DNA from: Pyrus communis
Taxonomy: Eukaryota > Streptophyta > Magnoliopsida > Rosales > Rosaceae
Reading direction: 5' to 3'
Assembly: GCF_963583255.1 (NCBI RefSeq)
Contig: NC_084812.1
Span: forward strand, 25,401,565 to 25,465,564
DNA: 64,000 nt
Part shown: piece by piece, positions 47,004-60,094 of the stretch
Layout of the letters: each line of letters begins with the position of its first letter
How positions within the stretch are numbered: position 1 is the stretch's first letter
Made by a program: the position numbers and the translations under genes
Notes under the pieces: model-generated
What the model was told of the DNA's origin: nothing
The model's input: only the letters and a program-made list of their open reading frames with translations
Databases searched by the model: none

Positions 47004-49373
47004 ATGGCTTCAAACAAAGAACAAGTCATGACTATCGGCACTACCTCCATTGAAAAACAGTTGGTTCAGATGAAGGAAACAATTGCAAGGCTGCTAAAGA
47101 CTGCAGAGGAGAAAAACTTGCAAACCGCCGGACTCATCAACCGTCTGGAGGCGCAACATGGCGTCAAAGTGAAACCAAGCTCTCTTCCAACTAAGAAGAC
47201 CGAAGAAGGCTTTAACCCAAATGCCTACGAACTCATGTCAAAGGCTAGGCATGACTTTGCTTCCTCTTCAAATCTTGGAAAGAAGGTTTCAAACACCGTC
47301 AACGACAAAGATCGTGACCTCACCAAAACTCAAAAGAAGTTGAAGGAGCATGGTTACGGAGTTGACAACAACCAAAGCACACCTCCAAAATCAATGGCAT
47401 CAAGCAAGGGACAAGCCGTTCTTGCAACCACCAAGGGAAGAAGCATAAGCACTTCCGCCGCAAATGGAGCATCCATTGGTGCCACAACCACTTCTCAACA
47501 TGCCGCTGCAAAGTTGGTACTGCTAAGCAAGCAAGAGCAGCATCAAAGGCGCGAGTCGGTCATCCACCTGACCTTGATGGGGGCACCAAAGCATGCTATT
47601 GAGGCACACAAGATGACACCCCAAAATGGCCAATGGGGTTCTTCATCAGCACTATGGATGTCTGAAGGAAAGTCATGTCTATTGGTTGCACAAGTCATGA
47701 CCATCGGCGTCACCTCTGTTGAAGAACAACTGGCTCAAATGAGCGAAGCAATTGCAAAGCTTACACAGACTGTGGAAGAGAAGGACTTGCAGATTGCCGC
47801 ACTTGTCAACCAACTAGATGCGCTACCCGACGTGAAAGTCGACCCAAATGTTGGCCTATTAAAGAAAGAAGTCGACGAAGAAGAGGAGCCTCCAGTGGAG
47901 AAAGTCGAAGAGAAGCTGAAGCTAGACCAAGCAACGGCGTTCATGGAATCTCTCTCTATCCAGCAGCTACAGGAGATGATCGCAAGTACTGTCAAGACAC
48001 AGTACGAAGGAAGCTCGCATGACTCCGTACTGTACTCAAAGCCTTACTCCAAGAAGATTGATGCTTTGAAGATGCCAAGGGGTTATCAGCCCCCAAAATT
48101 CATGCAGTTCGATGGAAAAGGCAACCCGAAGCAACATGTCGCCCATTTCATTGAAACTTGCAACAATGCTGGGACAGAGGGAGACTACCTTGTCAAACAG
48201 TTCGTACGTTCGCTGAAAAGTAACGCTTTTGACTGGTACACCGACCTCGAACCCGAGTCTATCAACAGTTGGGACCAGCTAGAAAGGGAATTCCTCAACC
48301 GTTTCTACAGCACTCGTCGTACTGTAAGCATGCTAGAGCTGACCAATACGAAACAGTGGAGAGATGAACCTGTCATCAACTACATAAATAGATGGCGCTC
48401 CTTAAGTCTGGATTGTAAAGATCGGCTTTCTGAAATCTCTGCCATTGAGATGTGCGTTCAAGGTATGCAGTGGGGACTACACTACATCCTTCAAGGCATT
48501 AAACCACGAACATTTGAGGAGTTAGCCACCCGCGCCCATGATATGGAGTTAAGCATCACCCGTCATGAGAAGAAAGAACAGATCGCCGACTATAAGAATG
48601 ACAAAGTTTTGGGGCCCAAGGTGGATAAGGCTGCGTGGAAACCCACCAAGGAAGCAATGACGGTCAACACAACTCCAGTCAAAACCCATACACGAGGCAA
48701 GGCGATTCAAACCGAAGCTTTTCGTGATCAAGAGATACGTAGACGCACTTTGAAGGAGCTTGAGGAGAAGACATATCCATTCCCCGACTCTGACGTGGTT
48801 GCCATGTTGAAAGACTTGCTTGACAAAAAGGTGATCGACCTACCTGAGTGCAAACGGCCAGAAGAGATGAACCGTACTGACAGTCCAAGGTACTGTAAAT
48901 TCCACCGCTTCATTGGTCATCCGACGGAAAAGTGCTTTGTGCTAAAAGATTTCATCATGAAGTTAGCTCAGAAAGGGATCATCGAGCTAGATCTTAATGA
49001 TGTGGTGAAGTCAAACTATACCACCGTCACTTCTGGCTCTTTGAACTCAAAATCTTCACCTCAACCGCTGGGGGCATGCTCCAAAACCATGTCAGTCACG
49101 TCAAGTGAAGTTGAAGGATGGACTTATGTCACTCCAAAGAAAATGCACAAGAAACATAGGTCTCCTCCACAAGTTCACCAATCGGAAAGGGGGCAAAGCA
49201 GCTACCGTCAACCTTCAAAGCTACATGAAAGTGTTGAGGATGAGGAAGTTATGACACAAAGATCGTCCGTTGCCATCACAATGCGCGATTTCTTCCCCAA
49301 AGACTTCTTCAATCACTCAGTCAAGACTCCTTGCTATGAAGATTGCAAGGAATGCCTCTCTAAGATCGTTTGA
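47004..49373 (+). CDS. gag: Gag polyprotein, unit 9 (intact, 789 aa)
   Basis: Predicted protein appears identical to that of unit 6, exactly 21,123 bp upstream. It has the same duplicated N-terminal module, gag domain and CX2HX4HX4C motif, and the start is again fixed by the upstream TAA. The identity extends through the rest of the unit, so units 6 and 9 are recent copies of each other. Confidence 0.88.
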   Translation: MASNKEQVMTIGTTSIEKQLVQMKETIARLLKTAEEKNLQTAGLINRLEAQHGVKVKPSSLPTKKTEEGFNPNAYELMSKARHDFASSSNLGKKVSNTVNDKDRDLTKTQKKLKEHGYGVDNNQSTPPKSMASSKGQAVLATTKGRSISTSAANGASIGATTTSQHAAAKLVLLSKQEQHQRRESVIHLTLMGAPKHAIEAHKMTPQNGQWGSSSALWMSEGKSCLLVAQVMTIGVTSVEEQLAQMSEAIAKLTQTVEEKDLQIAALVNQLDALPDVKVDPNVGLLKKEVDEEEEPPVEKVEEKLKLDQATAFMESLSIQQLQEMIASTVKTQYEGSSHDSVLYSKPYSKKIDALKMPRGYQPPKFMQFDGKGNPKQHVAHFIETCNNAGTEGDYLVKQFVRSLKSNAFDWYTDLEPESINSWDQLEREFLNRFYSTRRTVSMLELTNTKQWRDEPVINYINRWRSLSLDCKDRLSEISAIEMCVQGMQWGLHYILQGIKPRTFEELATRAHDMELSITRHEKKEQIADYKNDKVLGPKVDKAAWKPTKEAMTVNTTPVKTHTRGKAIQTEAFRDQEIRRRTLKELEEKTYPFPDSDVVAMLKDLLDKKVIDLPECKRPEEMNRTDSPRYCKFHRFIGHPTEKCFVLKDFIMKLAQKGIIELDLNDVVKSNYTTVTSGSLNSKSSPQPLGACSKTMSVTSSEVEGWTYVTPKKMHKKHRSPPQVHQSERGQSSYRQPSKLHESVEDEEVMTQRSSVAITMRDFFPKDFFNHSVKTPCYEDCKECLSKIV

Positions 49374-49908
49374 CAAATTCAAAAACGCTCCTCGTTCGCA
49401 CGAGCCTAAAAGGCGACAACCGACGCTCCTCGTTCGCACGAGCCTAAAAGGCGACAACCAAAGCTCCTTGTCCGCACGAGCATAAAAGGCGACAACAAAT
49501 GCTCCTTGCCTGCATGAGCTGAAACTGCAAACGGCACCAAAAGCTCCTTGTCTGCACGAGTTGAAACTGCAAACAACAACCAAAGCTCCTCGTTCGCACG
49601 AGCCTAAAAGGTGACAACAAACGCTCCTGGCCCGCAAGAGCATAAACTGTGTACGGCAAAATCATCAAAAAAAAAAAAAAAACCATCACTCATTTGAACT
49701 ACGTCATGACTTGATCCCTCCTCAACCAAGGGTACGTAGGCAACTTGAAACTTCAAAACTTCAAGTACAGTCACATCATCAAAAAAAAAAAAAAAAAAAA
49801 AAGGGAAATAACACTTCTTGGTGATGTATATGTTTTATCTGTATTTAGCATAATACACTGAATAAAATAAAACATGTTCATTGATCTCCGAGAAATTACA
49901 AGTGCGTA

Positions 49909-49951
<43 letters not shown>

Positions 49952-49960
49952 ATGGAGCTT
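49374..49960 (+). repeat. Post-gag repeat tract and poly(A) tracts, unit 9
   Basis: As unit 6. Only the poly(A) lengths differ visibly. Confidence 0.75.
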
Positions 49961-50581
49961 TCATAAAGGTTGTTCACGTGAAGCCCCACTACTTGGGAAA
50001 ACTACAGAAGCGGGAGGCATCAAAGAAGAGGCCTCAATACTTGGTGGAACGCTAGATGAGCCAGGAAAAAGGTGCCTCTGGAAGAAAGCAGCAAGCCTTT
50101 GACGGTCACTTTGACGGTCACTTTGAATTCGACCACTGGATTCTTGCAGCTCATCAAGCTTCCTCTTCATGCCCGTCGAATAGTTATTTGCAAGCACATG
50201 CAAACTTCTATTCTCGTGCTTAAGCTGTTTGATCTCTTGCTTAAGAGTTTCCACCTCCGCCATCAATGATTCCACTTGGCGGGATCGAGCAAGTAGGCGT
50301 TGGCCCATGTTGGACACAGAGCCTGCGCACTGAACACTGAGAGTTAGGGACTCTTGAACGGCCAACTCATCGGACCGTTCTGAAAGCAGCCTGCTATCTT
50401 TTGGAGTGAGGAAGTTCCTAGCTACTATCGTAGCTGTTGTTGCGTCCTTCATCACAGAATCTTCACCTGTCAAAGGGCCATTAGAAGATAAGAAAGAAGG
50501 GCACCATACATTTACCTGACGCGGCGCACTCGGATCACTGCTGAGACTCAAATCTAAGCAAATGTTAGACGGGTTAGCCAT
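49961..50581 (-). CDS. Antisense coiled-coil ORF, unit 9
   Basis: 206 codons, the same protein as in units 2 and 6. Start at MANPSN, followed on its 3' side by poly(T) as in the other units. Function unknown. Confidence 0.6.
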   Translation of the reverse strand: MANPSNICLDLSLSSDPSAPRQVNVWCPSFLSSNGPLTGEDSVMKDATTATIVARNFLTPKDSRLLSERSDELAVQESLTLSVQCAGSVSNMGQRLLARSRQVESLMAEVETLKQEIKQLKHENRSLHVLANNYSTGMKRKLDELQESSGRIQSDRQSDRQRLAAFFQRHLFPGSSSVPPSIEASSLMPPASVVFPSSGASREQPL

Positions 50582-52007
50582 TGTCAAAAGGTTAAAAGAG
50601 AAAGGTAGATGGAGTAAAATCAGAAAGGGCCGAAGACGATTTTCACAAACGGGCGATCTTCAAAGTGTGCATGTTGGAGGTGATCGATACCTCTATAAAA
50701 AGCCAAGGCGACGCGACCACCGATTCAAAAAATCGGATTTTCCTGCGTGAAGTTCGGCGACGCTTTCGCGGCTTTTCAGATAACGCGTTCAACTTTGTCA
50801 AAAGATCTCTGACAAAGTTGAAAACACGTGAAGGTTATCATCCCAACTACGCGCCTTTGCCAACAAGCGTGGTGACAGAGCCGCACCCGTGACTACTTTT
50901 TCGAAGAGGCGCTCGCTCAGAAATCGAAGAGACGCTTGTTAAAAAATCGAAGAGACGTTTGTCGACAAGGGTAAAAGAACATAACCACCACTTGCTATTG
51001 GGAAATCCCTATATATGTCGACCTTCATCTTTTATGGCAAGGCAGACCTAAAAAAAAATGCCCAACTCTTCCTTACCTCTGAGGGCGCACTCCCAGCAAA
51101 GCCTCTCGAAATACTCAATTTTTTCTTCTTCCCCAAAGAAGATACCAGATGCCTGGAGTACAGATGACCCAGGAGGAAACGGTAGATTGAAGTATGTGGA
51201 GACAAGCACAACAAATACATGTGCTGATCCATTCGCCGCTTCTTCAAAAGCAAAGGTATCTCATATCATCAAGGTCGAAAGCAAAGGTATCTCATATCAT
51301 GCTTTTTCCTTGTCTTTTCCTTTGTCCTTGTTCTTACTCGCATGGCAAAGTGAAAGAAGCAATCAGCCGGCACTTGGAGTCAGTCTTCCGATCTGGAACC
51401 GACTGCCTGGAATCTATTCCCTGGTTGCTTACCTAGCGTTGCTCTCGAGTAGTCATCTTCAACGGTTGATACACTTCCAGAGAAGGGACCACTTCTGCAA
51501 AGGGGAGCAAGTAAGGCAAGTGAAAATGATACATTAAAGCATGTGGAGACAAGCAACAACTGCATATGCTGAGCTATCCTCTAACCCTCTTTAATACGAA
51601 TTGGAGAGATTGAACAAAGAAACAGAAAAAAAGAGTAAAGCTCAGACCTTCGGGGGAGACCAAAAGAATCCTGCTGCCCAGTTCAAGAGTAGCACAAAGG
51701 AAAATCAACTATTGGAGGAAACCAGAAAATCTTCCAGTCGAACTCAAGATCAAGCCTCGATGGCCCTTGAAGAAATTTCCAGCCCAGTTCAAGACTAAGC
51801 CTGTGGAAAATCAACGATTGGAGGAAACCAGAAAATCTTCCAGTCGAACTCAAGATCAAGCCTCAATGGCCCTTGAAGAAATTTCCAGCCTAATTCAAGA
51901 TCAAGCCTCGACGGCCCTTGGGTTGACATCTACATTAAGGGACTTCAAAACGCATCTTCTACACGTGACAAGCACATGTCTACGACGCGCCTTGAAGTGG
52001 GGGCATT
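50582..52007 (+). other. 3' non-coding region of unit 9, with polypurine tract
   Basis: As unit 6. The GAAGTGGGGGCATT tract at about 51994-52007 directly precedes the outer 3' LTR, as plus-strand priming requires. Confidence 0.7.
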
Positions 52008-53412
52008 TGTAGACATCGAAATTTCAGTAAAACAAATGTTCACCAATGCATTAAAGTTTTGACGTGTCAAGGCATACATGGCATACACCACGTGTTGTAC
52101 AAATTGTACACATGGCGTGTGACTCAACAAAATAGGAAGAAATACCCTTGAAGGATTAAACAAGTTTTTCTTCTCATTTTGGGCAATGACAAGGCAAGTA
52201 CATTTCAATCCATTGAGGATCAAAACAAGTTTTTCTTCTCATGTTGGGCAATGACAAGGTAAGCACACTTCAATCCATTACGGATCAAAGAAAGTTTTTC
52301 TCATTTGGGCAATGACAAAGCATACACATTTCAAGTTTAAAATGGTATTAAGTGGGAAATTAGGCCATAAGTTACACCACTTCAATTTCAATATTGCATT
52401 AAGTGGGAAATTAGGCCATAAGTTACACCACTTCAATTTCAATATTGCATTAAGTGGGAAATTAGGCCATAAGTTAGACCACTTCAATTTCAATATTGCA
52501 TTAAGTGGGAAAATTAGGCAATGGTGCTTGGAAAGGAAAAAAATATTTTGTGGTGGTGATTCATTCTCAAAGCCTATAAATAGGCTTCTCCATCAAGGTA
52601 TCAAACATCAAGGAATTCACAAATACATTTCTCTACTCCAAAATTAGAAGAGAATTCCCCAAATCCTTGAAGCTTTGAAACTCCAAAGCTTCTAACCATC
52701 CAAATTCCCAAGAATTCCGAAGGATCAAGAAAGCTCTCTTCGTTCTTCGTTAAATCCTCTTTCAAGATCAAGCCCCGACGGCCCTTGAAGAAAGTGTTCA
52801 TCCGTTCATCCTAAGCATAAGCCCCCAACGGCCCTTTGGATCAACAACCTCAACAAATCCACACATCCAATCGTTCTTCAAGATTAAGCCCAAAAGCCCT
52901 TAAAGATCCGCTCATCCATCAACCTTCAAGATCAAGCCCAAAAGCCCTTGAAGAAATCCACACAACCATTATTCAAGATCAAGCCCCGACGGCCCTTGAA
53001 GAAAGTGTTCATCGTTCATCCTAAGATCAAGCCCCAACGGCCCCTTGGATCAACAGCACAAACAAATCCACACATCCAATCGTTCTTCAAGACTAAGCCC
53101 AAAAGCCCTTGAAGATCTGCTCATCCATCAACCTTCAAGATCAAGCCCAAAAGCCCCTTGAAGAAATCCATACACCCATTCTTCAAGATCAAGCCCAACG
53201 CCCCTTGAAGATCCGTTCATCAACTGTTCATCCTTAGATCAAGCCCCGACGGCCCTTTGGATCAACAACTCATCCACAAACCTACACCCTACGAAGATAG
53301 AATCAGAGGACCAAATTTGAGAGAGATCGTAACCCCAAAATCATAAACACAAAAATATTATTTTGTACACGTTATTCTGGTTTCTTGTTTCAAGGAATCT
53401 TCCGTGTTCACA
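52008..53412 (+). repeat. LTR 10, the outer 3' LTR
   Basis: 1405 bp, the same length as LTR 1 and sharing its private variants. It is followed by GTTAG (53413-53417), the second target-site copy. Confidence 0.92.
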
Positions 53413-53472
53413 GTTAGATTTAGCAACTTGTACATATTATGCAATGCAACTTCACAGTCCATGTATGGTAGC
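53413..53472. other. Right target-site copy and interior of the host element
   Basis: GTTAG at 53413-53417, then AT-rich sequence of the disrupted host element. Confidence 0.75.
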
Positions 53473-53834
53473 TTTAGGGTTTGGTAATTTTTATTTTGAA
53501 AAATACTCTTTTGTGTCAGACTCCCACAAGAAAATATTAATACTAAAACTTCTAAGGAAAAAAATAATTCTAATGGCATACATAAATTAATAACAAAATG
53601 GCAGCTGCCAATGAACTTGTCAAAAGCAAACCTTAACTTTAAAAAACCCTAAATATTTAATGATAAAAGATCGATAGAGAGAAACCCTTTTAGTAGCTAG
53701 AAGAAGATACCAACAGAGATTCTTTAAAGGGTTTTGTAATGTACTAATCAAAACGACATAATCATGACCTAAACGCACAAACGTCGATAAAACCACATTT
53801 CGGATGACATGGTCACTTAGATTGATCTCATTTA
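53473..53834 (-). repeat. Right arm of the long inverted repeat
   Basis: Reverse complement of 6745-7085, including AAAATGGCAGCTGCCAATG and GTGTCAGACTCCCACAAGAA, with small indels. Confidence 0.75.
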
Positions 53835-53887
53835 ATGTAGATTATTGTAGAATATTACTTTCAGCAAAATAAAACTATTAAAAAAAA

Positions 53888-54777
53888 TTCTTCTTTAGGG
53901 TCTGGTATTTTGTTTTTGGAGAACATTTAGGTTTGACACACTATGTCAAACTCTTACAACCGTGGATGCAAGATTTTAATATTGCAAACAATCAAATCTT
54001 CTTTAGAGTTTTGTATTTTGTTTTTGAAAAAATTATTCTGTGTCTGGCAAACTGTCAAAACTCTCACAAGAGCAGATGAAAAATTCTAGGCTTAATCATA
54101 GCAATGGTTCATGAACTTTACATCTAGTTTAATTTAGACCTTGAATTCATAGTAATTTTTTTAGTCCTCGAACTTAACACTGTATTGTACCATGGTTCTT
54201 TTCACTAACACCATGAGGAACATCAACCCACATCACTAAAAATGTGTTTAAAAATGAGAAATGAGAAAGGAAAAAAAAAAAAAAAAAAAAACTAAAAAAA
54301 ATCAGATTTTTTTTTTTTTTTTTTTTTTTTTGTGTGTAAGAATATTGAATACATAGGAATATTTTCGTAGTTCAACATGTTATTTATTAGTTGTTTAAGT
54401 CTAGCCATAGTTCGATCTCCAACCACAGTTAATCTTTGTATCTCTGTGCCTTGTTGTATTTCCTTGTGGTCATACAATAATTGTTCTTGTTAATTTGAAA
54501 TATTATCGTGTCGTCTCCTCATGTCCGTGTCCATGCATTGTAGCCCTAAAAAAGACTTGGTTCCTTGTGATGTTAGAATTTTTCATCTGCTCTTGTGAGA
54601 GTTATGACAGTGTGCCGGACACAGAAAATAATTTTTTTCGAAAATAACATACAAAACCCTAAAAAAGATTTGATTGTTTGCGATATCAGAATCTTGCATC
54701 CACTCTTGTAAGAGTTTGACATCGTGTCTTAGACCTAAAAAAGTTCTCCAAAAACAATGTACCCTATAGAAGATTTG
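53888..54777. mobile_element. Foldback-like element with ~210-bp inverted arms
   Basis: 53888-54094 and about 54555-54777 are inverted copies of each other (TCTTACA..CGTGGATGCAAGATT against AATCTTGCATCCACTCTTGTA). Each arm is itself a tandem pair of ~105-bp units. The centre holds adjacent poly(A) and poly(T) runs (about 54270-54330). Motifs such as CCCTAAAGAAGACTTGGTTC also occur near 7075, so it is related to the host element of the array. It is non-coding. Confidence 0.65.
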
Positions 54778-54780
54778 TTT

Positions 54781-54930
54781 TTTAATTTTTTTTTTTTTTT
54801 TTTACTACAAGCGATATTTTACAGTACACTAAGGGAAAGGGGAATGATCGAAACCCGAAGTGCGGGTTTGAGAGAAATGTCCTAACCACTGGGGCAATCC
54901 AACACTTGCAAAACAAATGATAGCCCCCTC
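54781..54930 (-). mobile_element. tRNA-derived SINE, minus strand
   Basis: Read on the minus strand it starts GAGGGGGCTATC. It has an A-box-like TGCCCCAGTGG followed about 30 bases on by a B-box-like GGTTTCGATCATTCC. It ends at AATATCGCTTGTAGT-type sequence and a poly(A) tail (+ strand T run, about 54785-54803). AGAAGATTTG on the left and AGGAAGATTTGG on the right look like the target duplication, in repeated host sequence. Confidence 0.6.
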
Positions 54931-56492
54931 AGGAAGATTTGGTTGTTTGCAATGTTAGAATCTTCCAAGCCAAAGAAGTGAAACCTTGTGATTTAGCATG
55001 GATCATCATGTTCAGTGCACTCAATATCTGACATTCATCTATTTCACTGGTTGATGTTAGATTCCACTTTCCCAATTCATTATTAGGTTATTAAAATCAC
55101 TGTTATTGTCCTCTTATGGAACAAAATCATGATGCCACCCATAATGTACAAGATCTTCTCTTATATATGGAGACAGCTTAAAGCCTAAAAGACTACTGAT
55201 TTTGTTTAGTACAGAGAATTAGAGACAATTCCCCAAAAAAATAAAATTAATTAAGGCACAAACTTTCATGAAGGGATACAATGTAACCTATCAATCTGTA
55301 CAAGTGGGACTAATATGCCCGTAAAATAGGGAAAGGGGAGATGGAATATTGCTTGCTCCCCATAGAGATGCAAATTTCCAATTGGTGCCCAAAAACACAA
55401 GTTGCAGAGAAAAAGCTGAAAAAGGAAAATAATTTCCACATGCCGCTTTTATCCCATGCACATCCCTGTCTATTTTTGGCATGTGGACCGAATAAATTAA
55501 TGAGAAAGAAGAAATAAACAAGAATGTACAGAACGAGAAAAGAGATTTGCGGAAATTATTTTCTGAATAAAACATATAAACAAGAGAATCATTCAAAGTT
55601 GTCCATTTGCTGGGAGGCTTGATATTAGCAGTAGCAGTTGATGGGCAGAAGAGTAGTGTTCCTTCGCCCGTTCAAAGTGAGCCAGAAGGGTCCCAATACA
55701 GACACAAATCATAGCATTTCAACCCCACAAAACGCACAAACCATTTCAACTTCACGTGCCACATGGACCCATCACTTTCCTCCCTCCCAATCTCAAATGA
55801 ACACCACCACGGCCAGAAGGCAGGCTTCGGTCTCCGTCATCTGATATGCAACTAGATATGGCGACGTTAACATTACGATAACAATATGGATTCAACGACA
55901 CAAACCCTGAATCTGTACCGGAATACATACCTGTCATCCGATGCATCCAGGTAGAAGCAATAATTTTTACTGTAAAATGCAAGAAAATCATTAACATTAA
56001 ATCAAAAAAGTTTAGAGAATGGAAAAAGGTGGGATTGTGGTTGCTACTGTTAAAAAAAGTGCAAAGATTTGCGAAATCTTACTTTCTCTGTGACTTTTTC
56101 TCCCTTCAACTTGGCATATGTGTTGTGTGTGATGACGACTTCTCTCCTATAAACAAAGGACCCCAAAAAGAAGAACTAAAAAAGAAAAACCTAAAACTCC
56201 TCTCTTATATAGAAAGACCCCAAAAAGAACTAAAAAAAAAATCCTAAAACTCTTCCACTCAAAGTAGGCAGTCTTCATACGGATTCTAACAACTGATGAA
56301 GACGCCAGGTTGACTCAGCCACTGCCACCCAAACCCTTTTTTCCCTTTAAATTCCCTCCTCAACCAGTTGTTTCCTTGGCATTTGTACACCTCTCCTTTG
56401 CCTTTTACTCTTTTCTCACTAAGAAACAACTCAAACATTAAACTCCTTTCACCTTCACCTTCCTCCAGCGTTTCTAACTGGAAAAAAAAAAA
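54931..56492 (+). other. Intergenic DNA and upstream region of the CKX gene
   Basis: No gene called. A further partial copy of the foldback motif lies at 54931-54970. A G-box core (CACGTG) is at 55753-55758. Pyrimidine-rich leader-like sequence runs from about 56330 to the start codon, with an A run directly before it. No clear TATA box was assigned. Confidence 0.5.
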
Positions 56493-58629
<2,137 letters not shown>

Positions 58630-59600
58630 CAGCTGCTACGTGTTACTGTTAATATATAAGAGAAGAGGCCCTAAAGGCATGCGGGAAAGTTCCTTAACCA
58701 AAAAGGTTCTGAGCTACTTTTATATTCACGAGCCTTATATGTGTTGCAGGGAGACTGCAAGTGTTTTAAGACAACGGTTAAAATACTTTTATACCAACTA
58801 TAAGTCATAGTTGTAAAGGGACTGGAGAAACGCCAGCTCCGTAGAGGATGTAAATAATAATTCTAAATATGGCTGAATAATTTAGATCATGAATCCAGTT
58901 GCATAAACAAAATCTAATATCATATCTCTGATGTCTTATCAATAATTTATATTTCCTCCAATGAAAAGAAATAAAATCCTCAGAACAAAGCAGGGGTAAC
59001 TTGTACAACACCAGCAAAGATCAGGACAAAGAAAAAAAAACATAGAGATATATAAGGAGATAGGGAACCCAAAAGAAAAATTAACCTGTAGTTACAATCT
59101 TCACCTTCTTTCCTCTGTCACCTTGCAATATATATTATTACCATATCTTGCTACCATACATCCACTAATCTAGCACAGCACTAATTTGTACCAAATTGGG
59201 AAAGAGCTGGCAACTGCAACTTGTGGGAAGGGGCTTAGACCTACAAAGTATTCATTTAGCTTATAAAATGATCATGTACAACATAAAATGACATTAAAGC
59301 AATTCCTTTGGCTATGTTCCATTTGATAACTATTAAACATAGTTACAGAATAATTCCTTTCCAGAACAGATTCCAACTTTTACATCAGCAATCGTAGGAA
59401 CTTAGAAATTCAACATCATATTCATGTCTCTGTGTGTGTGTAAAATATATATAAATATATTGCAAAATTGAACAGAAGATATGTTTCATTGTGAAGGGCA
59501 TAAGCAAAAACATGATCTCTGAAAACAAGGACTTGGACAATATTGATATTATTTGCATAGTCATTCACTTCACTAAAATTCACAGGCAGGAAACATGACA
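58630..59600 (+). other. CKX 3' flank, no further gene seen
   Basis: AT-rich, probably including the CKX 3' untranslated region. No definite poly(A) signal was chosen among several AATAAA-like sites. The stretch 59040-59300 could be untranslated sequence of a minus-strand gene, but nothing supports this firmly. Confidence 0.5.
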
Positions 59601-59606
59601 TACAGT

Positions 59607-59671
59607 TTGTGTGTGTGTGCGCGCGCGCAGTGTGTGTGTGTGTGTGCAGTGTGCGTGCGTGTGTGTGTGTA
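59607..59671. repeat. (TG)n/(CG)n compound microsatellite
   Basis: Alternating TG and CG dinucleotides with CAGTG interruptions. Potentially Z-DNA-forming and likely length-variable. Confidence 0.9.
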
Positions 59672-60001
59672 GCAAAAAAGAAACTGATAAAGGTTACTCT
59701 TAGACTAGTAATGAACCGCGATAAACCTGAAATATAACAGAATATCCTAATGACTGTATTGAAGTATTGGACACATTGAACAAATAAATTTAGTGGCATT
59801 CACCCGACTAATTTGAAACAAAGATGCTTAATCTTATCCTTTGTTTACTTTTACTGTTTTTGGTTTTCTTGTTCTTCTCTTAACTTAGAAGCTGCACACA
59901 GTGTAGCAGGCTGGCATAGATCTCAAACTAAAATAACTTTACAAGGGACATTTTTCTCTACAAAGGGAGGTTTCCAGTTTAATGGTCTGGCTAATCATAT
60001 A
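59672..60001. other. Intergenic DNA, no gene seen
   Basis: No coding or RNA signal. It ends with the left target duplication CTAATCATATA (59991-60001). Confidence 0.55.
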
Positions 60002-60083
60002 ATACAACAACAACAAAGCCTTATCCCACTAAGTGGGGTCGTCTGTATGAATCCTAGAACACCACTGCACTCAGTTTGGCTAA
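60002..60083 (-). mobile_element. 5'-truncated LINE (RTE-type) 3' tail, 82 bp
   Basis: The minus strand contains GACCCCACTTAGTGGGATAA and ends GGCTTTGTTGTTGTTGTATT, which I recognise as the 3' end of plant RTE-like LINEs with a TTG-repeat tail. An 11-bp duplication, CTAATCATATA, flanks it at 59991-60001 and 60084-60094. Confidence 0.75.
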
Positions 60084-60094
60084 CTAATCATATA

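Larger units (their letters stand above)
7377..53412 (+). mobile_element. 46-kb compound LTR-retrotransposon array (ten LTRs, nine internal regions)
   Basis: The array begins TGTAGACATCGAAATTTCAG and ends TTCCGTGTTCACA, the two ends of the family's LTR, and GTTAG flanks both edges. All units point the same way and share LTRs: LTR-internal-LTR-internal and so on. A typical unit has an LTR, a primer-site-like leader, a 789-codon gag, a ~38-bp repeat tract, poly(A) tracts, an antisense ORF, a 3' non-coding region and a polypurine tract (GAAGTGGGGGCATT). No protease, reverse transcriptase or RNase H is present, so the family is non-autonomous. The gag domain and integrase tail point to a Ty3/gypsy parent, perhaps the Tat side (inference). 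The first and last LTRs are both 1405 bp and nearly identical. Confidence 0.9.

Noticed and set aside
7377..53412. Reverse transcriptase, RNase H or protease domains
   Set aside because: I looked for the usual catalytic motifs in all frames given and saw none; only the integrase tail at 10351-10695 is present.
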